Source: Takakia lepidozioides
Lineage: Eukaryota > Streptophyta > Takakiopsida > Takakiales > Takakiaceae
DNA: 64,000 nt
Reading direction: 5' to 3'
Assembly (NCBI GenBank): GCA_030704615.1
Contig: CM060731.1
Location: forward strand, 78,720,756-78,784,755
Position 1 is the stretch's first letter, and each line of letters starts with the position of its first letter. Below, one piece after another: positions 33,290 to 44,411 of the stretch. A program made the translations under genes and the position numbers. The notes under the pieces were generated by a model. It ran no database searches and was not told where the DNA came from. It saw only the letters and a program-made list of their open reading frames with translations.

Positions 33290-34573
33290 TAGACAAGATT
33301 TTCTTTTATTTTCTTGTAGAACACGTTCTAGTTCATCGTAAGATGCATTTCTAGATTAATTTCTAGCTCTAATGGTAGTTACTGTCCATAGTGCAATTTT
33401 GTATAAGCACTACACATAGCTCTGAAGTATCCATTTGGACACCTCTATTTTGTGACCCAATAAGAACACTCTACATATGGTTGGTTCCCCAAAGGAATCA
33501 TAAATCGCACAACCTTTGCCCCTACTCCTCTCGGATTTGAATCTGAAAGCTCTCGAATTTGAATCAGAAAGTGGCTCCAAGTTATAAGTTGTGGCACTCA
33601 CTGTTTTTTTCTACATAGGGGGCCACTCCATGCAGAACAAACACAATAATGCAGCCTGAATATTGATGTGATGAAATTGGGTTTTGCTTTGGTGGATGTG
33701 TGTGCTTGTCCCTGAACTTTCAAAAAACTATATGAAGCTGCCACAGTGCATTGATTCAACTTCTGGCCAGCCTGTGACTTTGAAAGTTTAAGTCTTCTCT
33801 CACTATAATTAAGGGGCTTGATTTGTAAGCAGAATAAAATACAGACCAATCGATACAAAGATTGGGCGATGGAGGCATGCCTAGAGCTGCCAACTTACTC
33901 TGCACTAGCTAATGCCCCGTGCTCAACCATCCAGCCGCACAGTAGATCGAAAAGACCCTACTTAGATGGAAAGAGCGAGGTGCTGATCTTTATTTAATCT
34001 CTCTCTTTGCAAGGCGATCGAACCAAATACAAAAGATTAAACGTTTCTTTAATCATACCTGAATCACCCATTGATTCCGTTTGGGAATAAGATGTTACTA
34101 GGGTAGCCCGTGCTGTTGGCCCAAGTGTCCAGTGTCACCCAAGCCCAAGTGCAATCTCCATATCCAAGTGCGTCTCCTATGCTCGGCCCAAGTGCGGCCT
34201 CTAGGGTAGCCTATGCCGTTGGCCCATGTGCAAAGAATCAATACATAAAGCCATACATTTGTTTTGTGGCTCCTCCCTCAAGAGGAGAGAATGAAGATCT
34301 TGATGTACCTACACCAAATAATACCTGCACCAGAAAATACCTACACTAAATCACCCAAATTTAGATCTACCTACACCAGATAATACCTACACCTAAATTT
34401 GGAAGATGTGCCTTCATTAGTTAATACAATACGTGTCATCCAGATGATTTGGGGTCAAATCTTTGTAGAACAAAGTTTTTAGGTCTTTCATTTTTAGGTT
34501 TGGGATCAAATCTTGCCACATTTACAAAAATAAGCATTAGTTTCCTAAAAGCCATCAGTGGAACAAAAGTTAT
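33290..34573. other. AT-rich repeat region without a recognised gene
   Basis: No coding block was identified. At 34110-34235 the words cccaagtg and tagggtagcc recur, related to the degenerate repeat at 36780-37165. A segment at 34466-34527 (tagaacaaagtttttaggtc onward) is directly repeated at 35599-35664, on the other side of the hAT-like element. A short SINE-like piece (ggggtcaaatc) is at about 34450. Confidence 0.5.
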
Positions 34574-34581
34574 GTATATAG

Positions 34582-35562
34582 CAGTGTTGTGCGAGTTCTG
34601 CCTTGGGGTCCGGGTTCAGGTATTGTTTTGGAGCCAAGTCCGGGTCCGGATTTGGGTTTTTGAAATTTGGAAAATCCGGGTCCGTGTTCGGATCCGGGTT
34701 TGTCAACACGGACTCGGGTTAGGGTCCGGGTAGTTGTTGGGAAATATTAGCGGGTTCACGGGTTCGGATCCGGGTCCTAATTAATTGATTAAATAAATTA
34801 GAAAAATAAGATTAATTAGGGATAAAATTATTTTTGGCTGGAAAAAACTTTAAATCCTAATTATGAATTTTATTTTAAGAGACATTCCTTCAAAATATAC
34901 TATGAATATGTATTGCTCATTTAGCACAAGAATTAAAATATGAGTTTGAGTTCCATTTTCTATTTTTCAATATCAATTCTTTAAACATGTTAAGAATAGT
35001 AATATGCCTCAAGGATAGATCGCATGGCATGGATGTGTGGGATCTGGCCTAATATATATATATATGACGCCAAAGCTAGCGTAAATAAGAGCCTCTTCCC
35101 CTTTCTGGCCTAATAATAATATAAATAATAATATAAGACGCCTCCTTTGGGAGGTGTAATTTATGGTCCCATAGGGCACAACTTTGTGACACCACCCCGT
35201 GGATTGAACCCACAACCACTTTTAAGGTGGTATGTGGCCATACCACTTGGCTACAACGTGGTGGGGCCGGCTGCTGCAGTGGCCTATTGCTGCTCGTCCC
35301 CTCCACACACATGACAAAACCTACCAGATCTAAGGTGGACCCCGCATGCCCCATCTAAAATTAAGACCCGGACCGTGACCCCCTACATTGGCCCGGGGGT
35401 GGCGGGTTTAACAGGTTCCGGTTCCGGGTTCATTTTAGAAATGAACCCGGGTCTCAGGGTCCGGGTTTTTTGTGATAGCACGGGTCCAGGTGCAGGTCCG
35501 GTAACCCGAATCCTAACCAGTCGGGTACCCGCGCCTTCAAAACCCGGACCCGCACAACACTG
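34582..35562. mobile_element. Non-autonomous hAT-like DNA transposon, 981 bp
   Basis: The left end reads CAGTGTTGTGCG and the right end is its exact inverted complement (CGCACAACACTG), a 12-bp terminal inverted repeat. It is flanked on both sides by the same 8 bp, gtatatag (34574-34581 and 35563-35570). Eight-bp target duplications and CAG-starting termini are typical of hAT elements. Subterminal regions are full of gtccgggt words, as expected for transposase-binding repeats. No transposase reading frame is present, so it would depend on an autonomous relative. It contains a tRNA-like segment near 35.2 kb. Confidence 0.88.
35192..35261 (-). repeat. tRNA-like sequence (tRNA-derived SINE head or tRNA relic)
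   Basis: On the minus strand an A-box-like tagccaagtggta (35241-35253) and a B-box ggttcaatcc (35201-35210) are correctly ordered. A 5-bp anticodon-type stem (accac/gtggt) encloses a 7-nt loop whose middle would read TAA. A T-arm-like stem and loop follow. The acceptor ends ccac/gtgg pair, but the variable loop is missing and pairs are mismatched. It is not a working tRNA gene. It lies inside the hAT-like element. Confidence 0.6.
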
Positions 35563-35822
35563 GTATATAGACTCTAGTATTCAATGATGCTTTTGCTTAG
35601 TAGAACAAAGTTTTTAGGTCTTTCATTTTTAGGTTTTGGGATCAAATCTTGCCACATTTGCAACATATGCACTTTTCAAAAATATTGGAGCAACTCAAAC
35701 CGGCGGTCAAACTTCATTGCACCATTTTTGCTCATGTTTTGGATGCAGACAAATGTGCCACTTTGCATAGTGCCCACATAGCCCATGGAGGACACGGCAT
35801 AGCTACCTAGGTAATTACCTCT

Positions 35823-36090
35823 TTGTATTTTCAAATTACTCTTCTCCTTACATTTATTTGTAAGTATATTTTTTTCTCATCTCTAATACTTTTGTTGGTT
35901 TTCTGGTTTGCAGGTTACAAGGATTTTCTACAATACAGACTACAAATTTCAGTTATACAGTTTTCAATTTTACAGACTTCAGTTCGCAATTATACAGGCC
36001 TCAGTTTTCAGTTTCAGTTTTCAGCAAGATTTTTATTTCATTCAGTTATTCAGACTTCACATTCTAGTTTTACAGACTTCAATTTTGGAC
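35823..36090. repeat. AT-rich degenerate repeat (ttacagacttcagtt-like)
   Basis: Variants of tacagacttcagttt and cagttttcag recur at irregular spacing. The open frames here are by-products. It forms the left flank of the SINE-like element at 36.1 kb. Confidence 0.5.
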
Positions 36091-36094
36091 CAAC

Positions 36095-36330
36095 AGTCAC
36101 TAGCTCAGTTGGTAAAGTGCACTCAGTGCCATCCGGATGACCTTGGGGTCAAATCCTGCTACTTGACGGGTGTGGTACACTATTCTCCCCCTTCCCTACG
36201 CAGTGTCGCATCGGAAAGCTTAACGGTGAGGTTATTGAGAGGTTATTTTCACCTTTCTCTATCAAGGGGCCTGATTTGTGAGCTGTCGCTCCCAGGTGCT
36301 TTCATTTTTTGAAAAAAAAAAAAAAAAAAA
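36095..36330 (+). mobile_element. tRNA-derived SINE-like element with poly(A) tail
   Basis: The head has a tRNA-type A box, tagctcagttggtaaagtgc (36101-36120), and a B box, ggtcaaatcc (36147-36156), about 40 bp apart. These are the two internal RNA polymerase III promoter elements. A non-coding body follows and ends in an A-run at about 36312-36330. The words tcagttttcagcaagatttt occur at about 36013 and again directly after the tail. They could be the target duplication, but the left flank is itself repetitive. This architecture is standard for plant SINEs. Confidence 0.75.
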
Positions 36331-36559
36331 TCAGTTTTCAGCAAGATTTTCAGCCAGTCATTCACTCATTGATCAAAACATATAATTTACCATTACCATT
36401 AATATGGATGTAGATATATACTTAATATTACAGTCTCAGAATTTGCAATGTGTACCCAATTACCATTATATTGTCGGAGACTAATTATTTGATTCGTTGA
36501 CCATCTACTGATGAAGTGTCTGGAATGATTCAAATCCATTGTTCTTCGGACGCCCTGTC

Positions 36560-36765
36560 TGAGCTATAGGTCATATTTATTCCAGTGACCAAAAGTACTT
36601 GAAATTCGATATCTCCCATACCGCAAGTCCAAAAATCAAGAGACCAAGCCGGTGCACCCCTCCTCATTGAGGGCTTTTCAACCATACCAAGCACCAAGGC
36701 CGGTTTGGGACATCTCAATGCTACAAAACAAAAAAATAAAACAAAAAACAAACAAACAAACAACT
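36560..36765 (+). repeat. Dispersed repeat with A-rich (caaa)n tail, copy 1
   Basis: Similar to 37262-37460 over about 170 bp. Shared words are accaaaagtacttgaaat, gcacccctcctcat, gagggcttt, taccaagcacca and gtttgggacatctcaa. It ends in aaacaaacaaacaaac-type sequence, suggesting a retroposed, SINE-like origin. No tRNA boxes were seen. Confidence 0.75.
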
Positions 36766-36779
36766 ACCTTGCTTCATCA

Positions 36780-37165
36780 GATATTACTAGGATATGTATC
36801 CTAGTGCATCCTCTATGTCGAGGCCCAAGTGCGACCTCTAGGGTAGCATGCGCCTTTGGCCCATGAGTGTGAAGAATTGAGATCTAAGACCAAGTACAAT
36901 TTCCTATGTATCCCAATGCATCTCCTATGTTGAGGCCCAAGTGCGACCTCTAGTGTAGCCTACGCCTTATGCCTGTGTGAAGAATTGAAACCAAGTGCAA
37001 TGTCCTCTGTATGCAAGTGCATCTCCAATGTCGAGGCCCATTTAAGCCCAAATGCAATCTTCTCATGCACCCAAGTGCATCTCTTTGTAGAGGCCCAAGT
37101 GTCCAGTGTCATCTAAGCCCAAGAGCAATCTCCTATGTATAAGTTCGGCTCCCATGTCAAGGCCC
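36780..37165. repeat. Degenerate tandem repeat built on aggcccaagtgcga
   Basis: Three to four diverged units of about 100-120 bp each contain cctatgt, gaggcccaagtg and ctctagggtagc-like words. A related block lies at 34110-34235. It has minisatellite character and no coding potential. Confidence 0.6.
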
Positions 37166-37261
37166 AATTTTTTTTTTTTTCATGAATTTATTGAGTAGTA
37201 ATGTATCCATCAGTATTGATATATCTCATGTCGAGGCTTCATTTATCCAATCATTGTCCTA

Positions 37262-37460
37262 GGAAAGCCCACTTTGCTATTTTTCCAGTAACCAAAAGTA
37301 CTTGAAATCCCATCTCTCCCACACCAAAGGTCCAAAAATGATGAGACCAAGCAGGCGCACCCCTCCTCATCGAGGGCTTTCCAGCGGTACCAAGCACCAG
37401 GGCTGGGGCCCCGCGGTTTGGGACATCTCAACGCTACAAAACAAACAAACAAACAAACTG
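37262..37460 (+). repeat. Dispersed repeat with (caaa)n tail, copy 2
   Basis: This is the second copy of the repeat at 36560-36765, in the same orientation, again ending in a (caaa)n tract (37438-37458). It carries an extra GC-rich insertion (gggctggggccccgcgg) near 37400. Confidence 0.75.
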
Positions 37461-37479
37461 GCTTGCTTCATATATTGAT

Positions 37480-38670
37480 AATCGATTTGCCAACATATAC
37501 CGGGAATATAGCCATTCCACATTGCCTTTGCTTGGCAACAACGTCATTAAAACAGGTCTGCTCTCCATACATCTCCTTGCCATCGAAGAACCACCAATCA
37601 GTCCCCACATGAACTCAAGAAGCAAGAAGACCTTCACAAATTTACAAGAATACAGTATAGAAGGAATTGCAGAGCAATGCTCCCATAATACATCAAATCA
37701 AAAGACAAAGAAGGACAGAGGGAAGTACCCAAGGTTAGGAAGGGAGTGGCGCCGGTGGCCACATTTTCCTTTGGGCAGCTTTAGGGAAAAGTGGTCTCCT
37801 TCAAAGTGTGCTTTGTGCTCTCCACATAAATTTGTCGTACTTTTACTCTGCAAGCCCTCAAACCACCCCTTGGTCTCACCAAATCGATCCCATCAAGAAA
37901 AAAGACAGCACCACACCACAATATTACTTCAAGCAACCTTGAAAACGCCGAAGGAAGAAACAAACAAACAAGGAAAAACAAAGTACTAGGCCTGCTGAGG
38001 GCCCATCAGACACAAGAATAACCCGTTATAACAACAGAATGCAGGAATAAGTTAAACCCCAAACATTGCTCAAGGCAGAATTCCTCATACAGTAGGAGAA
38101 TGGAGGCGAGGTGGCTTCTTCAGAGTGAGCTGAGCAGACTCCATACACTTATATATCATGTCCAGAATGAGTGAGTGGACCAAAATTTGAGAGATACCTT
38201 CCTCTAATACTTCAGCTCATCCTCCCAAAAAACAGATTTCCCTCACATCTGAAAGTGAACGAATACTGCGGGTTCCTCTTGCTACCATCACAGAGGCAGC
38301 CCCTGCACAAGAAGGAAACTCAAACCAGTAAAACCTTCAGGTCGAAAAACAGGACCACATTCTGCAGGTTCATAGGTGTTGTACCAAGTTAGAAGATTAG
38401 CACAATTGGCATGGAAATGCATGTAGCTGCCCTGAGAAGGGATACTAGGAGGCGGGGAGGGGAAAAGAAAAAACTCAAGACACATTATTATGTGCTGGCC
38501 AGAAGGCGTTCAAAAAATTGTGAAAATTCAAAGAGTATAGAATGTCAAATATATCGGTGAAGATCCGCACACGAAATACAAGCAACTCAACACACATCGA
38601 TTGCAGTCGCATCGTGCCGTGGACACTGACCCTGGTTGAGAGATGCAATTCAGCCCCACTTCCAAAGCTA
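37480..38670 (-). repeat. Degenerate duplicate of DUS2 exons 7-8 region
   Basis: Collinear with 39670-40905 in the same orientation and covering exon and intron sequence. Shared stretches include aataagttaaaccccaa and ctaccatcacagaggcagcc. The exon-7 equivalent (about 38199-38301, minus) still reads GAASVMVARG but then goes out of frame. The exon-8 equivalent (about 37750-37850) keeps ESTKHTLKE and then degenerates. It is a dead tandem copy of the gene's 3' part, lying downstream of the working exons. Confidence 0.8.
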
Positions 38671-38838
38671 GGTAACAACATTTACTACCAATCCCAGAAT
38701 AACTGTCAAGGCTCCCATTGATGCCCCAAAACAGGGCCTATACCCCATCCTTCTGAGTTTTCAGATCCAATGGTCCTATGCCTTTGTCTCGATGAGACGG
38801 TGCTATAACTTGGAACTCCTATCCTAAGGCTCCTACGC

Positions 38839-39403
38839 CTCTTTGCTGTTTGTATTACACTTTCCAAGACCTCAATACCATTGTACAGCATCCCTCAGTG
38901 TTTAGATGATTTTCCACTCATGCAGCTATGTTAGCTTTGGAGGAGCAAGGAGACAAGGACTGGAAAGAAGGAATCCTTGCCAAAGCCAGGTCCACCGGTC
39001 ACCTGTAACAATACCAACTCCCTCATCATGCCCAAGCACAAGATTACATTTGATACTCTACCAGGTCTCAATGAGAAAAAATCACAAACTAACAAATACA
39101 TTAGAATTTCTTCAAACAGGATAGCTCTCTACGACTGTACAAAGAAAACAAGAGCCAACAATGCTGAATCGAGGTATGTACCTTGACATGTAATAAGTCC
39201 ATCAGCATGGTGCTGACTAGTCACAGCAAAAAAATTCTCTCCTTCATGCCTTAACTTGAAAGCTGCTAGCAATCATTATGCAGCAGCACCTGCCAAAGCC
39301 AACATAGGTAGCTGCATGAGTGTGGAAAATTACCTAAACAGTGAGGGATGCTCTACAATGGTATGAGGTCTTGGAAAGTGTCATACAAACAGCAAAGAGT
39401 CAG
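38839..39403. repeat. Inverted repeat with arms of about 110-120 bp
   Basis: The left arm (about 38839-38945) and the right arm (about 39283-39403) are reverse complements with few differences. The shared core is gtttgtatnacactttccaa, followed by gacctca, taccattgta, agcatccctca and tcatgcagcta. The spacer is about 340 bp. Transcribed, it would fold into a long imperfect hairpin. It lies between the two copies of the DUS2 3' duplication. A foldback or MITE-like element is one reading. Confidence 0.75.
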
Positions 39404-39916
39404 AGAACTCAAGGCAAGTTTGATAAACATCCTCCTTACATTTAATGGCTGAAACCTTTGGGCCACAGATTCTGCACCCAGTTTGATGGGGCAGACAAGA
39501 AGCTCCAATGTAAGGAAAATGTGGTATAATCAGGAGATTACAAAGTACAGCCATGCACTACAAGGAGAGACATGCCTGACACATCTAGGACAAGACATCT
39601 GCAGTTTAATTCAGCATTTTTCCTGGTAGATGACTTAGTGCAGATACACTTGGAGAACACATATACTAAATGATATGTAGACACATACCAGTGAATATGG
39701 CCATTCCAAATTGACTTCTCTTGGCAACAACCTCATTAAAAAAGCTATGCTCTCCATACATCTCCCTGACATCCAAGGAAGACCAATTAATCAGTCCCCA
39801 CATACAAACTCCAGAAGCAAGAGAAGACCTTTAGTATTGAAAAGCAAACTACAAGAGTGAACTATAATAGGAATTCCAGGAGGAAGGGAGCAGTATTCCT
39901 GTAGTAAATCAGAAGG

Positions 39917-42900
39917 CTAGGGAGAAGGGAAAAGGAAGTACGCAAGGTCAGAGAGGGAGTGGCAGCGGTTGATCGATTTTCCTTCAGGCAGCTCCAGGCA
40001 AGAGTGGTGCATGATCATCTCCTTCAAAGTGTGCTTTGTGCTCTTCAAATCATTGTCCCACTCAATACTCTGCAAGCCCTCACACCACCCCTTATTCTCA
40101 CTAAATTGATGCCATCCTGAAAAAGACAGCACCACAATACTATTTGAAACAACCATGCAAATGCAAAAGGAAGATACACAGAAACAACGAAGAACGAAAC
40201 ATTATTATGCCTGCTGAGTGCCCATGGGAACAAGAACAACCTAATAGAGAAACAGAATCTAAGAATAAGTTAAACCCCAAGCGTTGCACAAAGGCAGAGT
40301 CCCCCATGCAGGTAGAGGATAGAGGAGGGAGGTGGCCTCGTCAGAGTGAGTTAAGTAGACTCCAGACACTCTCGCTGATAATTTCATATATTACGTCTAG
40401 AATGAATGGACTCGACCAGAATTAGAGAGTTCACCTTCCGCAAATACTTAAGCTTGACATCTTCCCAAAAAAGCTTGCCCTCACTTCTGAAAATCGACGC
40501 ATTCCAGCAGGCTCCTCTAGCTACCATCACAGAGGCAGCCCCTGCGCACAAGGAAACTCAACTTTCACCTTTACTGAACACTTATGGGTTTGAAAAAAAT
40601 GACCGGACCTCTGTACATTCAGGTATTCAACCCAGGTAGAATAAAAAAATTGGCAAGGAAATACAAATGCCCTGAGGAGGGATACTTCAATGAAAACTCA
40701 AGAGAGTTCAAACTATCAAAGAAACCTGTGTAACCTTATTGCTAAACTGTGGAGTTCAGCACACATTTGTGTGGAATATTTCAATGGAATACATGCAATG
40801 CTATCAAGCAGTGAGCAAGTACTTACTTTAAACACACTGATTGTCGTATCCTAATGACCATGGAAACTGAACCTGGCTGGGCGATGGAATTGAGGGGGAG
40901 AAGATAGCAGAATGAGGACCACCACCATCACTGAATAGAGGGAAGTAGGGAAGAACTAACCAGTTGAATCTTTAATTCGCTGAAAGTCTGCATAGTCAAA
41001 CACATCGCCGTTGGCAATAACGGGTATGGAGAGAGCTGACACTACCTCTGCAATGCCATCCCACTGTGCTGGATCCCGTGGCCTGTCTGACACCTTTCTG
41101 GAACAATAGAGTAGTGAAGGCACATGACAATCTCGAAATTCTAGCCAGGAAAGCAGCTACCAAGTATAGAAGCCAAAGTGATACTTCATCTCACAGGTTG
41201 TCACTAAACTGACACCAAAAACATGAAATAGGACAACTCCAAACAGACACCATCAATGGATAATGCAACATCCTTCTCAATATCCATTCCTGACTAGGCT
41301 CGACCTTGACACAGCGCCATATCACTACTTTGCAAGGAAAGAAAAGACCTGAAAATGAGAAACAAAGTCAGGATGAGCATGCAATAAAACGCACATTGAC
41401 CATTGAGAGCCTACCTGCCATGGACTGCAATAGCAGTAACCCCGGTCTTCTCAATTCTGCGAGCCAGTTCCACCGTATCCTGGTGACTTCTCAGCAGCCG
41501 AATTTTGCATGTCACGGGAATGTTGACATTCCTCTTCAATGTAGTCAGAATCTGCACAGACCCCATCCCACTGCTTAGTATCCAAGTACAGAAGGCCAAT
41601 GCATCTGGTATCCCATTCAGGTCATAAGCTGAGCAAATTACAGTTATCCTCCACAGCGCCTTGTCAACCTCATCCACCTCATCTTTTACCATGTCTTTTT
41701 GTGCAAGCTGTCTCAGTGGAGGTGGACAGTGGATGGCTCATGATCACATGTGTTCCACCCATAAAAGACCAGCAGCAAGATAAAGGGTTTGCAGAAGTAG
41801 AGAGGATTGTTGTAATAGAATAACAATAAGTATTAATTGGGATGCACCAGATACTCATGGAGCATTAATTTGGCAAGAATGGAAGAGTCACAATCACTAA
41901 GAGTAGCGGTCCCCTTGCAGAGAAGTACAGGTGAGGGAGTTGAGAACAGGTTCATGAAAGGAAAGGATGTTACATCGTGAATGAGATCAGGCTTGGACAG
42001 AAGTGCAGCTCCCATCCCCCCACTGATGGAGAATGACTTTGGACACCCCATGTTCACATCTATAGCTGCCACATCGCCACTCCTGTGATCCTTCACGGAT
42101 CCCCAGTTTAGACATCTTAATCCCTACCCATGTATATGGCTTGTCAATTGCAGCCTCAAATCTATTTGGAAGCAGATTGCAAAGCGGTCAACGACTTCAT
42201 GTAGCTAGACCCAAAGCAATCTCTCATCAGTCTCCCTCTCCAATCGTCTCCCCTCATCCCTCCATTGTGCTCTCACTAGCAAGAAATTGCTTAAGCAAGA
42301 GAGCGTGCATACACAAGATGGGCCACTTTCAAGGCGCGAACGGCATCAGAGGTCCCTATCTGGAAAACCACACGAGGCTTCTCCTCGTCAGAAGTTCGAA
42401 AGACAATGTCATTGGTCCCTTTCTCCACCAAGTCAACAGTTCTCAGTGTGTCTGCAAACAGCATTGTCAATTTTCACCACTTCTTGACAACAGGCGTGCT
42501 CCTTACAAACCCATCTAATCCCATAAGAAACTTCAGAATTGATCTCATACAAAACCTACAAGACCAAGATCATACACGCAAGTACACACTGATATCATGA
42601 AAGAGGATTGGGTGTCTATTGACGGAAATGAGCTTCAGTAAAGAGAAACGGAAAGCAAAACTGAAAGTTGACTTGAGATAGTGAGGGTACCATTGATATG
42701 CCGAGTAGAACGGAGCACTTTGTGGTCAATGATCTCCTCGCCATACGTGATGTCGGCCCCATACTCAGCCGCCAACATTCGAAATGGCAATCCACCCTGT
42801 TTGCCAAATTTTCTATCACAAGCTTATGAAGAGAAGGAGTATGTGTCTGTATTCTGATTTCCATGTTGAGCTTGACACCCAAAGCATCTGGTTCTTTGTT

Positions 42901-44017
42901 GTGCAGATCATTTCACCGCTACTCAATCTGAATACTTGCTTTTCTGAATGGTGCAAGGGCAACCAGAGGATGTACTGACCATGAATGACAAGGAGTAGCC
43001 ATTTCACCTTTTAAAAAAATACAGAAAAACACAGAACGGTACAATACAGAAAACAGTGTAAGGAATATTTCAGGCCACATAGCATGCCGAGCCAAGGTTC
43101 CATCTCCTGCCTTTCTCTCTTCTCACAAGAGTGACCGCGCACACACACAGCAAGAGCATCCAGGTCTAGGGTGTGAAGTAAGTCGAAGTCATTGAGGAAG
43201 TTGCTGCATAGTTAGGGCCTCAAGACATTGTGGGACGTGAGTATAATTGAACATTGATTGGAGTCAGGTGGATTTGGACTCGACATTCCCCTTGGAGAAA
43301 ACAGTGGAATCAAGAGGTGTGTGTGTGGCTTGTCTGGATGAACATGCAGAAGCTGTAGGGAGAGGAATTTTAACGGTTTGCCATCTTAAAGTCTACAGAC
43401 ACCTCACTCCAACTCAAGGTCCTTTCATAGATCACCACAATCAAACTACATGAAAAGCATTCTCATCTGTGAGACAAACAAGTCCAACGTCTGTACATTT
43501 TTCCGAAAATCTCTTACAAGTGTAATTGTTGGCAGTGAGTCATTTTACAAGGAAATAGCCCATGGCATCCTTCAATAATTCAGCTAATCAGCTTACAAAA
43601 GTTCACGTGCGCATGAGAGCCGTAGCTACCTTATCCCTTCTTCACAACAAACACGCTGATGCTCTCATCAGCCCGAGTGCCGCTACCGACGGAAGTTTCC
43701 CAACTTTCAGATTACAAAACTACGCCGAGGTCAGACTTAGAGAACTGGATAGGAAAGTAGGCCAATACTCCTAGCTTAGGATACGTGATTTCTAAGGAGT
43801 TAACCAGGAACGGATTGAAAATTTCGTCAAGCAGCCAAGGTGGAAGAGACACAACCAAAGGCAACGAGGAGAGAAGCATACTCAATTGGTTGCCTCACTT
43901 ATCGTCCCGTAAACAGAGACAAACCAAGAAAGAAAAGAGGATACTTAAGGACAGAAGTACACTCACCACCCGAACCATGGGAGCCAATATATGTTTCCCT
44001 CTGTAATCAAGCTCCAT
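39917..44017 (-). CDS. tRNA-dihydrouridine synthase, DUS2 type
   Basis: Eight minus-strand exons join in phase: 43967-44017, 42691-42796, 42313-42451, 41974-42082, 41415-41551, 40961-41097, 40435-40541 and the last from 40069. The protein starts MELDYRGKHILAPMVRV. It contains YGADITYGEEIIDHKV, VAAIDVNMGCPKSFSISGG (the conserved Cys of the active site), IPVTCKIRLL, IAVHGR and ASVMVARG. These mark the FMN-binding TIM barrel of DUS2 enzymes, which reduce a D-loop uridine of tRNA. The final exon may read through to a stop at 39917 (312 residues). Alternatively it splices at GTACTT (39941) to an exon not found. A broken copy of exons 7-8 lies downstream. Confidence 0.9.
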
Positions 44018-44411
44018 CGCCTCCGAGTCTTCGTTGCCAACACAAATCTTCCGACGCACAAGCCAACAAGAACTTCAAACTCCGAACCCCAAACCCTAAT
44101 CTACAGAGCAGCAAGACCGCCGCCAACGGGTCACTGCGACCTGGACGACCTGCTTATCTGGTCAATGTCATTCACTAAAAAGAGGAAAAAAAAAAGAAAG
44201 AGAAAAGAGAAAAGGAGAAACAAAATAACAAAAATCATAATAATAATAATAATAATAATAAAAGAAAAGGAAAATGAAAAACCTAGCCTTCACTGGCTAG
44301 CTTGAGGGTTGCTGTCTGCTGCTGTGAGAGAGACGAGTTGGACACAGACGAGAGAGAGAAGGAGCGTTTTGAGTTCTGAGTTCTGAGCAAAGGATAGTTG
44401 CGGGAGTCGCT
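44018..44411. promoter_or_regulatory. Shared divergent promoter region of DUS2 and eIF2-beta
   Basis: The two start codons face away from each other across 394 bp. The region contains an (aat)n microsatellite (about 44237-44261) and purine-rich tracts (about 44175-44225), with no obvious TATA box at a suitable place. Both genes are translation-related housekeeping genes, which fits a bidirectional promoter. That is inference from layout. Confidence 0.6.

Noticed and set aside
35192-35261. Functional tRNA-Leu(UAA) gene
   Set aside because: The variable loop is absent and acceptor and D-stem pairs are mismatched. It is better read as a tRNA-derived relic.
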